The position numbers and the translations under genes were made by a program. From the NCBI GenBank assembly GCA_963934855.1, contig CAWWAC010000001.1:62001-126000 (forward strand): DNA of 64,000 bases. Reading direction: 5' to 3'. Shown here piece by piece: positions 7,578-16,860 of this stretch. The stretch comes from MAG-120531 sp963934855 (GTDB lineage Bacteria; Bacteroidota; Bacteroidia; Flavobacteriales; Flavobacteriaceae). The notes beneath the pieces are model-generated. The model ran no database searches and was not told where the DNA came from. It was given only the letters and a program-made list of their open reading frames with translations. Within the stretch, counting starts at the first letter, position 1. Every line of letters begins with the position of its first letter.

Positions 7578-10487
7578 TTGAAAGCTTCTTTATTACACCA
7601 ATTATCCAAGTCTATAGAGGGTACTGTTAAGCAGGATAAACTAAGTAAAACGCTATATGCTACAGATGCTTCCGTATATAGAAAAATGCCCATAGGTGTG
7701 GCATTCCCAAAAACGAAATCAGACATTCAAAAAATAGTTTCTTTTGCATATACACATCAAATAGGAATTATTCCTAGAACAGCTGGCACCTCATTAGCAG
7801 GACAATGTGTAGGGGAAGGCCTTGTAGTTGATGTCTCTAAGCACTTTACTAAGATTCTAGAACTAGATATTGCTAAAAAGCAGGTACGCGTGGAGCCTGG
7901 AGTAATTAGAGATGAACTCAATACTTTTTTAGCACCCCATGGTCTTTTTTTTGGACCTAATACCTCCACTGGCAATAGGTGTATGATTGGCGGCATGGTA
8001 GGCAACAATTCATCCGGGACCACCTCTATTCAATACGGTGTTACAAGAGAAAAAATTGCAGCTATAGAAGCGGTTCTTTGGGACGGATCTTTAGTAGTAT
8101 TTAATCCTTTGAACAAAAGTGATTTCCAAGAAAAAATGAAGGAAGCATCGGCAGAAGGCCAATTGTATAAGGGGCTCTATGAATTGCTATCTCCTAAAGA
8201 TGTTCAAAAGGAAATAATAGATGCTTTTCCTAAGAAAGAAATTCACAGAAGAAATACAGGCTATGCTATTGACTTACTTTTAGAGTCTGAAGCGCTAGGT
8301 GGTGACAGTGAATTTTTTAAAATGTCAGACCTACTCTCAGGAAGTGAAGGAACTTTGGCTTTTACCACTCAAGTTACGCTTCAATTAAATGAGCTTCCTC
8401 CTTCATTTACGGCAATGGTTGTGACTCATTACAACAGCCTACAAGATTGTCTGCAAGATGTTGTTCCTGTAATGAAGCACAATTTGTACACCTGCGAGAT
8501 GATGGATAAAATTATCCTAGATTGCACCAAATTAAATAGAGCACAAGCAGAAAATAGAAAGTTTATAGAAGGTGACCCTGCAGCTGTACTCATGTTAGAA
8601 GTGAGAGCTACTTCAGAAGAAAAGTTATCGCATGCATTACAGGATTTAATTAAAGGAATTCAAGAATCTGGATTGAGCTATGCAAATCCAGTATTAAAAG
8701 ATTCTGATATTGGTAGGGCAGGAGCGCTCAGAAAAGCTGGTTTAGGTTTATTGGGAAATATAGTGGGTGATCAAAAAGCGGTAGCTTGTATAGAAGATAC
8801 AGCTGTTGCCCTAGAAGATTTAAAGGATTTTATTGAAGATTTTACTAAAATCATGAAAACTTATGACCAGGATGCCGTTTATTACGCACATGCTGGTGCA
8901 GGAGAAATACACTTAAGGCCCATTTTAAATTTGAAAAAATCTACCGATGTGGAGCTTTTTAGAGCCATTACATTAGAAGTTGCCATGCTGACAAAAAAGT
9001 ACAAAGGTTCTTTTAGTGGAGAGCACGGAGACGGTATTGTAAGAGCAGAATTTATACCGCTACTTATTGGAGATAAAAATTATCAGCTGCTAGAGTCTGT
9101 AAAGCATTTATTTGATCCTAAAGGTATTTTTAATCCTGGAAAGATTGTAAAAGCTTATGCCATGGACGAATCTTTGCGTTATGATATTGATAGAAAGGAG
9201 CCAGAAATTAAAACCCTATTTAATTTTTCAGACAAGGAGGGTATTTTAAAAGCTGCAGAGGCCTGCAATGGTAGCGGAGATTGCAGAAAAACACATGACT
9301 CTGCAGGAGGTATGTGCCCTAGTTATCATGTTACTAAAAATGAAAAAGATACTACCAGAGGAAGGGCAAACGCACTCAGGGAGTTTTTAACGCATCCGGA
9401 AAAGAGAAATGCTTTTGACAGTGAGTCGCTTAAAGAGGTCTTTGATCTATGTTTAAGTTGTAAGGCTTGTAGCAGTGAGTGTCCAAGTAATGTAGATATT
9501 ACAAGCTTTAAATCTGAATTCTTACATCAATATCAGGAAGAAAATGGATACTCTTTAAGAGCTAAACTCTTTGCTTACAACACAGCCATAAATGCATTGA
9601 CCTCTAAATTAGCCCCGCTATCAAATCTAATTTTTAAAACGCCGCTTATTTCTCATGTCATAAAAGCACTTAGTGGAGTATCTGCAAAAAGGTCTATACC
9701 TAGTGTGCACCATTTTAACTTTGACAACTATCTGAAAACACAAAAAAAACAGTATCAGATAAGTAGAGAAACTATAGTGCTGTTTATAGATGAATTTACC
9801 CGCTATATGGACATTCAGCTAGGAAAAGACGCTATTAGGCTTTTGTCTGCACTTGGTTATGAGGTTTTACTATGGAAAGGAGAAAGCGGAAGAACCTTCT
9901 TATCTAAGGGGTTTTTAAAGCAGGCACAATCATTAGCCGTTTCTAATTTAAATGAATTAAAACCTTTTCTTAAAAAGGGATATCCAATTCTGGGGTTAGA
10001 ACCCTCTGCTATTTTGAGCTTTAGGGATGAGTATAAAAGACTGTTAACTGATGAACCTGCGGTAAACCAGTTGTCTGAATCTTCTTTTTTAGTAGAAGAA
10101 TATCTAGCTGCTGCTTTTGCTAACGGAAAACTCACTGGAGCAGCTTTTACCAAAGAAGCTAAAATCATAAAAACACATGTACATTGTCACCAAAAATCAC
10201 TTTCTAACCAAAAAGTGAGTTTTGATGTATTAAACCTACCAGAAAATTATAAAGTGACACTCATACCCTCTGGTTGCTGTGGAATGGCTGGGTCATTTGG
10301 TTACGAAAAAGAGCATTATGACTTGAGCATGCAAGTGGGAAATTTAACTTTATTTCCGGCGGTTAGAAAAGCACCTAAAGACGTCATTATTGCAGCTAAT
10401 GGAACCTCTTGTAGGCACCAGATTAAAGATGGAACCGGTAGAAATGCCCTACATCCTGTAAGTATTTTAAGTGAAGCATTACTTTAG
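7578..10487 (+). CDS. FAD-linked oxidase / Fe-S oxidoreductase fusion (D-2-hydroxyacid dehydrogenase-like, YdiJ type)
   Basis: The 969-residue protein joins three modules. A PCMH-type FAD-binding domain (about 35-200; PRTAGTSLAGQ, GMVGNNSSGT) is followed by an FAD-oxidase C-terminal domain (to about 530; SGEHGDGI). Next come a [4Fe-4S] ferredoxin-like region with two cysteine clusters (CNGSGDCR...MCPSY and CLSCKACSSECPS) and a C-terminal CCG domain (GCCGMAGSFG). By family it oxidises a D-2-hydroxyacid such as D-lactate or 2-hydroxyglutarate and passes electrons toward quinone. The start is a TTG: an in-frame stop lies 18 nt upstream and the first ATG would remove conserved sequence. Confidence 0.88.
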   Translation: MKASLLHQLSKSIEGTVKQDKLSKTLYATDASVYRKMPIGVAFPKTKSDIQKIVSFAYTHQIGIIPRTAGTSLAGQCVGEGLVVDVSKHFTKILELDIAKKQVRVEPGVIRDELNTFLAPHGLFFGPNTSTGNRCMIGGMVGNNSSGTTSIQYGVTREKIAAIEAVLWDGSLVVFNPLNKSDFQEKMKEASAEGQLYKGLYELLSPKDVQKEIIDAFPKKEIHRRNTGYAIDLLLESEALGGDSEFFKMSDLLSGSEGTLAFTTQVTLQLNELPPSFTAMVVTHYNSLQDCLQDVVPVMKHNLYTCEMMDKIILDCTKLNRAQAENRKFIEGDPAAVLMLEVRATSEEKLSHALQDLIKGIQESGLSYANPVLKDSDIGRAGALRKAGLGLLGNIVGDQKAVACIEDTAVALEDLKDFIEDFTKIMKTYDQDAVYYAHAGAGEIHLRPILNLKKSTDVELFRAITLEVAMLTKKYKGSFSGEHGDGIVRAEFIPLLIGDKNYQLLESVKHLFDPKGIFNPGKIVKAYAMDESLRYDIDRKEPEIKTLFNFSDKEGILKAAEACNGSGDCRKTHDSAGGMCPSYHVTKNEKDTTRGRANALREFLTHPEKRNAFDSESLKEVFDLCLSCKACSSECPSNVDITSFKSEFLHQYQEENGYSLRAKLFAYNTAINALTSKLAPLSNLIFKTPLISHVIKALSGVSAKRSIPSVHHFNFDNYLKTQKKQYQISRETIVLFIDEFTRYMDIQLGKDAIRLLSALGYEVLLWKGESGRTFLSKGFLKQAQSLAVSNLNELKPFLKKGYPILGLEPSAILSFRDEYKRLLTDEPAVNQLSESSFLVEEYLAAAFANGKLTGAAFTKEAKIIKTHVHCHQKSLSNQKVSFDVLNLPENYKVTLIPSGCCGMAGSFGYEKEHYDLSMQVGNLTLFPAVRKAPKDVIIAANGTSCRHQIKDGTGRNALHPVSILSEALL

Positions 10488-10616
10488 CACATTTAAAGCT
10501 TTTGTTTGATGTAAGTTTAAATGAAGCTCTTTTAAAATTCTATCATTAATTGCGTTTCATTTAGAAGGTATAGCCATTTATAAAACCCTAAATTTTGATA
10601 GGGTCACTTTAAAAAG

Positions 10617-10624
10617 TATATTTG
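10617..10624 (+). promoter_or_regulatory. Promoter of aroC: -33 TTG and -7 TATATTTG
   Basis: TATATTTG matches TAnnTTTG exactly, and a TTG at 10595-10597 lies 19 nt upstream of it, the expected -33/-7 spacing. A small inverted repeat (CCCTA...TAGGG, 10586-10603) overlaps the -33 element and could be an operator or chance. The aroC ATG follows at 10641. Confidence 0.65.
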
Positions 10625-10640
10625 ATTTTATTAAATAAAT

Positions 10641-11702
10641 ATGGCAGGAAATAGTTTTGGAGCCCTTTATAGACTCAGTAGTTTTGGAGAATCTCATGGT
10701 ATGGCTATCGGGGGTGTTATTGATGGTTGTCCACCTGGTGTATCCATAGACTTAGAGGCCATTCAGAAAGATTTAAATAGAAGAAAACCTGGCCAGTCTG
10801 CTATTGTAACTCAACGGAAAGAATTAGATGAAGTTCAAATTTTGTCTGGAGTTTTTGAAGGAAAGTCTACAGGAACACCCATCGGTTTTGCTATTTACAA
10901 TACCAATCAAAAATCTGCAGATTACTCTCATATAAAAGATTCTTATAGGCCCTCTCACGCAGATTATGTATATGAACAGAAATACGGCATACGCGACTAT
11001 AGAGGCGGTGGCAGAAGTAGCGCTAGAGAAACTGCCGCTAGGGTAGTAGCAGGAGCCATAGCAAAACAATTTTTAGCACCTATGACTATTCAAGCATATG
11101 TAAGCCAAGTAGGTTCTATCTCCTTAAATATTCCATATAAAGACCTAGATATTTCTTTGGCAGAGACCAATGATGTGCGTTGCCCAGATTCTAAAATAGC
11201 CGCTACCATGGAAAGGCATATTAAAGAAATAAAAAAACAAGGAGACACCATAGGTGGAGTTGTTGATTGTGTGATAAAAAATGTGCCTATTGGTCTAGGT
11301 GAACCTGTTTTTGACAAGCTACACGCTCAGTTAGGCAAAGCCATGCTGTCTATTAATGCCGTAAAGGGATTTGAATATGGCAGTGGATTTGAAGGAGTCA
11401 AGATGAAAGGGAGTCAGCATAATGATGGATATTATTCAGATGGCTCTACCAAAACAAACTTCAGTGGAGGTATTCAAGGAGGTATTAGCAATGGTATGGA
11501 TATTTATTTTAGGGTTGCTTTTAAGCCTGTAGCTACTGTATTACAAGCATATGAAACTATAGACAATAAAGGAAATATAATTCAAACTCAGGGAAAAGGA
11601 AGACATGACCCCTGTGTAGTACCCAGAGCGGTACCCATAGTAGAGGCTATGGCTGCAATGGTCATGGCAGATGCCATGCTTTTTCAAAAGACATTAAAAT
11701 AA
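10641..11702 (+). CDS. aroC: Chorismate synthase
   Basis: The 353-residue enzyme makes chorismate from 5-enolpyruvylshikimate-3-phosphate, the last step of the shikimate pathway, using reduced FMN. Signatures include GESHGMAIGGVIDGCPPG at the N-terminus, the arginine-rich RRKPGQSAIVTQRKE, the YRGGGRSSARETAARVVAGA loop and RHDPCVVPRAVPIVEAM at the C-terminus. It heads a run of three same-strand genes: the symporter follows after 8 nt and the DUF1704 protein 19 nt after that. The functional link among the three is not obvious. Confidence 0.96.
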   Translation: MAGNSFGALYRLSSFGESHGMAIGGVIDGCPPGVSIDLEAIQKDLNRRKPGQSAIVTQRKELDEVQILSGVFEGKSTGTPIGFAIYNTNQKSADYSHIKDSYRPSHADYVYEQKYGIRDYRGGGRSSARETAARVVAGAIAKQFLAPMTIQAYVSQVGSISLNIPYKDLDISLAETNDVRCPDSKIAATMERHIKEIKKQGDTIGGVVDCVIKNVPIGLGEPVFDKLHAQLGKAMLSINAVKGFEYGSGFEGVKMKGSQHNDGYYSDGSTKTNFSGGIQGGISNGMDIYFRVAFKPVATVLQAYETIDNKGNIIQTQGKGRHDPCVVPRAVPIVEAMAAMVMADAMLFQKTLK

Positions 11703-11710
11703 GAAACATT

Positions 11711-13015
11711 ATGCGTAAATTAGAATTGCATTGGCAAATATTATTAGGAATGGTTGTAGGGGTTCTTTTTGCCCTGCTTATGGTAAACTTTAGTTGGGGA
11801 CCAAAACTTGTTTCAGACTTTATAAAGCCCTTTGGGACCATCTTTATAAATTCTTTAAAGTTAATTGCGGTTCCTCTTATTTTGGCATCGCTAATTAAAG
11901 GAATTTCAGATTTAAAAGATATTTCCAAACTATCTAAAATGGGAGGTAGAACCATAGGTATTTATATTCTAACTACTGTCATTGCTGTTTGTATAGGTTT
12001 GGCTATTGTAAATATTATTAAACCTGGTAATTCTATTTCTGAAGCCACCCGTATGGAATTAGTAGAAAGTTATTCTGGAGACGCCAATGAAAAAATCAAT
12101 GAAGCAGCCAAGCAAAAAGAAACAGGCCCTCTTCAAGCCTTAGAAGATTTGGTTCCCTCCAATATTTTTAAAGCTGCTAGTGACAATGGCAATATGTTAC
12201 AAGTCATATTCTTTGCTATTTTTTTTGGAGTTGGACTTATTTTAATTCCCGAAAAACAAGCAAAACCTGTTAAGAAATTTTTTGATAGTTTTAATGAGGT
12301 TATTTTAAAATTGATTGACCTTATTATGTTGGCCGCTCCATATGGAGTTTTTGCTTTATTAGCTGCTCTTGTGGTAGAGGCTCCTAGTGCTGATTTGTTT
12401 AAAGCACTTGCTTGGTATGCTATTTGCGTATTATTAGGTCTGGCCATAATGATTGGTTTTTATATTTTAGTGGTATATGTTTTTACAAAAAGAACTCCTT
12501 CCTTTTTTATTAAAGGGATTTCGCCTGCACAATTATTAGCTTTTTCTACTAGTTCAAGTGCTGCAACTCTTCCAGTAACTATGGAGCGGGTAGAAGAGCA
12601 TTTAGGTGTAGAAGAAGAGGTGACAAGCTTTGTTTTGCCTATTGGAGCTACTGTAAATATGGATGGCTCTAGTCTTTACCAGGCGGTTGCAGCAGTATTT
12701 ATTGCTCAAGCTTTTGGAATGGACTTAGATTTCTACACCCAGCTAGGAATTATTGTAACGGCCACTTTGGCTTCTATTGGCAGTGCCGCTGTTCCTGGTG
12801 CTGGTATGGTGATGTTAGTGATAGTACTAGCTCAGGCTGGAATACCAGAAGCTGGACTAGCTTTAATCTTTGCAGTAGACAGGCCTTTAGACATGTGTAG
12901 AACAGTCGTTAATATAACTGGTGACGCAACGGTTTCTATGCTTGTAGCCAAGTCTCTTGGAAAATTGAAAGACCAGCCAGAAGAAAAGAATTGGGACGAT
13001 CATTTACCTAAATAA
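11711..13015 (+). CDS. Dicarboxylate/amino acid:cation symporter (DAACS/GltP family)
   Basis: The 434-residue inner-membrane transporter has about eight hydrophobic segments plus two re-entrant loops. The family marks are the serine-rich SSSAATLPVT, LPIGATVNMDGSS (NMDG) and the C-terminal DRPLDMCRTVVNITGDA. The family imports glutamate, aspartate or C4-dicarboxylates with Na+ or H+. A charged stretch at about residues 115-145 (GDANEKINEAAKQKETG) is an expanded soluble loop, common in bacteroidote homologues. Substrate is not determined here. Confidence 0.92.
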   Translation: MRKLELHWQILLGMVVGVLFALLMVNFSWGPKLVSDFIKPFGTIFINSLKLIAVPLILASLIKGISDLKDISKLSKMGGRTIGIYILTTVIAVCIGLAIVNIIKPGNSISEATRMELVESYSGDANEKINEAAKQKETGPLQALEDLVPSNIFKAASDNGNMLQVIFFAIFFGVGLILIPEKQAKPVKKFFDSFNEVILKLIDLIMLAAPYGVFALLAALVVEAPSADLFKALAWYAICVLLGLAIMIGFYILVVYVFTKRTPSFFIKGISPAQLLAFSTSSSAATLPVTMERVEEHLGVEEEVTSFVLPIGATVNMDGSSLYQAVAAVFIAQAFGMDLDFYTQLGIIVTATLASIGSAAVPGAGMVMLVIVLAQAGIPEAGLALIFAVDRPLDMCRTVVNITGDATVSMLVAKSLGKLKDQPEEKNWDDHLPK

Positions 13016-13034
13016 TTCAATTTATTTTTTTGTT

Positions 13035-14207
13035 ATGAATTCTCAAGATTTGGTACAAACGCTAGCCAAGCGATTTCCCACACTCTATAAAATTGATCAA
13101 AAACTCAATACTTTGGTTAAAAAAATTGAGCTGTTATCTTATTTAAACCCTACTAATATTGAAGGTGAAAAAGCAGCATTTTTTAGCTCTAAATACACTA
13201 AAAACCCTCAATTTAAGTATCCAAAAAATGGCATTGATGCCTTTAGGCTTCAAAGAGAGTTTTTTGCTCAAGAAATAGAACTCATAGTGTCTCCCGAATT
13301 GTCAAAATTATATTCAGATACCATATCATATTACTCAAATATGATTCAGTGTATTACTAGTATTGGTCATGGCAATGAGTTTTATTATAATTCATTAAGG
13401 GTCTTTGGAAGCCCAAATGAAAAAGATGTAAGCAATGCTAGTTTTATTCTTCATTTGACAGAAGAAGAACCAAAAGAAGAATCTATTAAAGATAAGAGCC
13501 CAGAAGAAGCAAAACATTTTTTTAAAGACTTTGCAGAGCAAAACAATTTCCCATTAAATATAAAATTCTCAAACCAATTGGCAGCAGACGCTATGGTGCA
13601 AAATAGCACTAAAACTCTCCTTATTAAACGGAATATTCATTTTAGTGAGTTACAGCTTAGAACCTTAGCACACCATGAAATTGGACTTCATTTATTAACT
13701 ACCTATAACGCGTCTGTACAACCCTTACATATTTTCTCTAATGGTTTTCCTATGAATGTAGAAACACAAGAAGGGCTTGCAGTAATGAGTGAATACCTCT
13801 GTGGAGCTATGAGGATAAAAAGACTCAAAGAATTGGCTTATAGGGTTTTGGCTGTAGATAGTTTAATTAAAGGTTATGATTTTAAAGAAACTTTTAATTT
13901 ATTGCATTCGCAATATCTAATGTCAAGAGATGCAGCTTTTACAACCACACTAAGGGCTCATAGGGGAGGTGGTTTCACTAAAGATAGGTTGTATTTAAGT
14001 GGCTTAAAAAAAATCTATGACAGGTATAAAAGTGGGAATTCAATAAATTTATTACTGCTTGGAAAAACGAGTTTGGACTATGAAAATGCTATTGAATATT
14101 TAAGCCAAGAAGGTTTATTAGCTTCTGCTATTTATAAAAATAGCACCTTATTTAGTCCAGAACCTAAAGAAGGAAACTTAAGTTATGTGTTAAAAAATCT
14201 TAAGTAA
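13035..14207 (+). CDS. DUF1704 (tyrosine/cation carboxypeptidase-like, 'QEGLA') metallopeptidase family protein
   Basis: The 390-residue protein has the HEIGLH motif (HExxxH, around residue 217) and the TQEGLAVMSEY segment (around 252) that define DUF1704. The eukaryotic relatives MATCAP1/2 are zinc carboxypeptidases that remove the C-terminal tyrosine of tubulin and use the same HExxxH layout. The bacterial members have no assigned substrate and are often named after a flavohemoglobin-expression effect. No signal peptide is visible, so it is probably cytosolic. It is the last gene of the aroC-symporter run. The metallopeptidase role is inferred from the motif. Confidence 0.82.
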   Translation: MNSQDLVQTLAKRFPTLYKIDQKLNTLVKKIELLSYLNPTNIEGEKAAFFSSKYTKNPQFKYPKNGIDAFRLQREFFAQEIELIVSPELSKLYSDTISYYSNMIQCITSIGHGNEFYYNSLRVFGSPNEKDVSNASFILHLTEEEPKEESIKDKSPEEAKHFFKDFAEQNNFPLNIKFSNQLAADAMVQNSTKTLLIKRNIHFSELQLRTLAHHEIGLHLLTTYNASVQPLHIFSNGFPMNVETQEGLAVMSEYLCGAMRIKRLKELAYRVLAVDSLIKGYDFKETFNLLHSQYLMSRDAAFTTTLRAHRGGGFTKDRLYLSGLKKIYDRYKSGNSINLLLLGKTSLDYENAIEYLSQEGLLASAIYKNSTLFSPEPKEGNLSYVLKNLK

Positions 14208-14214
14208 TAGTCAC

Positions 14215-14631
14215 TTAAAAATTTTCAATAAAGCAAATATTGTTAAAAATATTTCTATTACAGCTACTGGCCTTTCCAAACCACTTTTTTCTTTTGTTTG
14301 CTATTATTTTATATGCCCAATCTGTGAAGTATGAAGGGATAAATGACACTCCCATACCTAGCCACTTCCAATAGGGTAGTTGTTTTAAAATTTGAATAAC
14401 AGCTGCAGCACCCATTTTATATGATTCTCCCTCTTCTATGAGTAATACACCCTCAATAAATTTGGTGTTCAAACTTCTTTCCTCTAAAAGACTTTTACCG
14501 GCTTTAGAAAGGATAGGAACAAAACAAAATAATTTTTTCAAATCTCTGGGGCCAATAAATTTTACTGACCAGTGACACAGATTGCATTCACCGTCAAAAA
14601 CTACTAATATTTTATTCTGATACGTATTCAT
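14215..14631 (-). CDS. DCC-family thiol-disulfide oxidoreductase-like protein
   Basis: The 138-residue protein opens with VVFDGECNLCHWSVKFI, carrying the DxxCxxC core of the DCC (DUF393) family, which is thought to have a thioredoxin-like fold. Its exact function is unknown. The start codon overlaps the mutS2 stop as TAATG, indicating translational coupling. The last about 15 residues (SSCNRNIFNNICFIENF) are AT-rich and variable. It is convergent with the DUF1704 gene. Confidence 0.85.
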   Translation of the reverse strand: MNTYQNKILVVFDGECNLCHWSVKFIGPRDLKKLFCFVPILSKAGKSLLEERSLNTKFIEGVLLIEEGESYKMGAAAVIQILKQLPYWKWLGMGVSFIPSYFTDWAYKIIANKRKKWFGKASSCNRNIFNNICFIENF

Positions 14632-16781
14632 TATTTATTGCTGACAAATTCTAACTGATCTACACTGACGTTGGTGGTAAATAATCCATAATTTACAATA
14701 GCTTTGTTTTTTTCTAAACTGTCTATAGTTCCCACTGCTTTACCTCCTAATAGTCTCACTCTGTGACCTATTTTTAAAATAACTTTAGGAGTAGATAGCA
14801 CTTTTGGCTTTTGCTTTTTCTTCTCTCTAATTATTGCTACTTCTTGAGTGATTTCTGCTACCACAGCCAGCTTTTCTTCTCTTTCCTTTTTAATTACTTG
14901 TGTGGATTTTTTCTTCCTCTTGCTATTCTCAATTTCTACTAACTTAATAATTTCTGAAACCAGAGGTCTTTTCTTATTATTAATAAAATATTGTTCCGCT
15001 ATATCATTTAGTTTATTTCCTAATTGAATCATTCTCTGGTCTTGGTCATATAACTCCTGATATTTGACTAATTTAGCTTGAATTTTCTCGTTGAGCGTTT
15101 GTAATTTATGAGCCTCTATTCTAGCTTTAGACTCTTCATCTTTTAGTTTTGAACCTGTAGCAGCCATTTGAGAACGCTCTATCTGAAGCTTTGCAATTGT
15201 TGCGTCAAAGCGTATTTTACCCCTTTCTATTTTCTTTTTTGCTTTGTTGATTAGACTGTATGGTATTCCATTTTTTTGAGCTACTTCAAAGGTAAATGAG
15301 GCGCCAGCTTGTCCTAAGACCAACTGAAATGTTGGGGCAAGAGACATGGCGTCAAAAAGCATATTAGCATTAGACATATACGGAAGCTCATTGGCTAACA
15401 TTTTTAGATTGGAGTAATGCGTGGTAATAATACCAAACGCTTTGCGCTCGTAAAATACTTCTAAAAAAGTCTCAGCCAAGGCTCCTCCTAATTCAGGATC
15501 TGTACCAGTACCAAACTCATCTATTAAAAATAAAGTTTTATCATTACACTTTTTTAGAAATGAATTCATGTTTTTAAGTCTGTAACTATATGTACTCAAA
15601 TGATTTTCTATAGATTGATTGTCACCAATATCTGTGAGTATTTTATCAAAAAGGCAAACTTCACTTCTTTCGTGAACAGGAATTAACAACCCACTTTGCA
15701 CCATGAGTTGTAATAACCCAATTGTTTTTAGCGTAATACTTTTTCCTCCAGCATTAGGTCCTGAGATAACAATAATTCTATTTTCATTTTCTAAACCAAT
15801 AGTTTGAGGATATGTGGCGTTTCCAGATGCTTTATTTGACAGATATAGCAGTGGGTGAAAAGCGTCTCTTAACATCATTTCATTATGCGTATTTACCTTG
15901 GGCATAATGGCGTTCATTTCATTAGCATATTTAGCTTTAGCAGCAATGATGTCTGTCTGCGTTAAATAGTCCTGACATTTAAATAAATCCTCTCTGTATG
16001 GCTTAATATCTAAAGTGAGTCTATTGAGTATTTTAAATATTTCTTCTTGTTCCTCAAATAAAAGGTTGCTTAACTGAGTGCTATAAGCCAAACTGGCCTC
16101 TGGAACTATATAAACAATGCTTCCTGTTTTAGAAGCTCCTAAAACAGCTCCTTTAATTTTTTTCCTATGCATGGCCTTTACGGCTAACACACGTCTATTG
16201 TCTACAATAGATTCTCTTATTTCGTCTAGAAACTCTGCCGTCTGATACCTTTGCATGGCAGCACTAAAACTTTGGTTTATTTTAGATTTTAAACCGAGCA
16301 TTTGCCTCCTTATTTGCTGTAATGATCCTGAAGCAGCATCTCTTATTTCTCCAAATTTGTCAAATACAAAATTAATTCTTTCGGGAATATCTGTTTGATA
16401 CGATAGAGGAAGGGTGTTTTTAAAAAGAAGCGGATAATACAAGTTAAATTTTTCAAAAAACTTTTTGTGAGCATTTACTGCTTCGCAAATATGAACAATC
16501 TTTTTAAATCCTTGAAGTTCTAAGGTAGTGTTTTCAATTTTTAAAAGTTTTAACTCAGTTTCAATATCTTCAAATCCATGATTAGGAATTCTATTATCAT
16601 TACTAAAGGACGATAAGTATTCATTGGTTTCTCCTAAAGATTTTAAAATAACCTCTCTATCAGAATTAGGTATTATGTGACTGGCGGCTTCTTTGCCTAA
16701 TAAAGTCACGCACCTATTAGAAATATGAGCTAAAACGGTATTAAATTCTAAATCCTGAAGTGTTTTTTCTTGAATATTCAA
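14631..16781 (-). CDS. mutS2: MutS2-like DNA-binding ATPase lacking a Smr domain
   Basis: This is a MutS2-family protein of about 717 residues. The MutS core and clamp region come first, then an ABC-type ATPase with Walker A GPNAGGKSITLK, LFLIDEFGTGTDP as Walker B, a long coiled coil, and a KOW-like C-terminal end (GHRVRLLGGKAVGTI). The C-terminal Smr nuclease domain found in Bacillus MutS2 is absent. I chose the TTG at 16781 (NIQEKTLQDLEF, where homologues begin). The longer frame to 16856 would start upstream of the promoter element at 16846-16853. The role is probably in recombination control or ribosome rescue, as proposed for the family. It is coupled to the DCC gene. Confidence 0.85.
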   Translation of the reverse strand: MNIQEKTLQDLEFNTVLAHISNRCVTLLGKEAASHIIPNSDREVILKSLGETNEYLSSFSNDNRIPNHGFEDIETELKLLKIENTTLELQGFKKIVHICEAVNAHKKFFEKFNLYYPLLFKNTLPLSYQTDIPERINFVFDKFGEIRDAASGSLQQIRRQMLGLKSKINQSFSAAMQRYQTAEFLDEIRESIVDNRRVLAVKAMHRKKIKGAVLGASKTGSIVYIVPEASLAYSTQLSNLLFEEQEEIFKILNRLTLDIKPYREDLFKCQDYLTQTDIIAAKAKYANEMNAIMPKVNTHNEMMLRDAFHPLLYLSNKASGNATYPQTIGLENENRIIVISGPNAGGKSITLKTIGLLQLMVQSGLLIPVHERSEVCLFDKILTDIGDNQSIENHLSTYSYRLKNMNSFLKKCNDKTLFLIDEFGTGTDPELGGALAETFLEVFYERKAFGIITTHYSNLKMLANELPYMSNANMLFDAMSLAPTFQLVLGQAGASFTFEVAQKNGIPYSLINKAKKKIERGKIRFDATIAKLQIERSQMAATGSKLKDEESKARIEAHKLQTLNEKIQAKLVKYQELYDQDQRMIQLGNKLNDIAEQYFINNKKRPLVSEIIKLVEIENSKRKKKSTQVIKKEREEKLAVVAEITQEVAIIREKKKQKPKVLSTPKVILKIGHRVRLLGGKAVGTIDSLEKNKAIVNYGLFTTNVSVDQLEFVSNK

Positions 16782-16845
16782 AAGCTGTATTTTTAACGAA
16801 ATAATAAATTGGTGAGGTGGACGTAAACCGTTAATTTTAACATCA

Positions 16846-16853
16846 CAAAAGTA
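16846..16853 (-). promoter_or_regulatory. -7 promoter element (TACTTTTG) of mutS2
   Basis: On the minus strand this reads TACTTTTG, exact for TAnnTTTG, with a TTTG 23 nt upstream as a possible -33. Transcription would begin near 16840, which supports the TTG at 16781 as the mutS2 start. The element ends only 8 nt before the divergent ung start codon. Confidence 0.55.
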
Positions 16854-16860
16854 CAAATAA

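Noticed and set aside
7757..8023. ORF on the minus strand inside the FAD/Fe-S oxidoreductase gene
   Set aside because: Codon use and composition are those of an antisense shadow, and the plus-strand protein is fully conserved. Similar shadows throughout the window were also dropped.
10586..10603. CCCTA...TAGGG repeat before aroC as a terminator or riboswitch
   Set aside because: A 5-bp stem without a T run; it overlaps the -33 element, so at most an operator.
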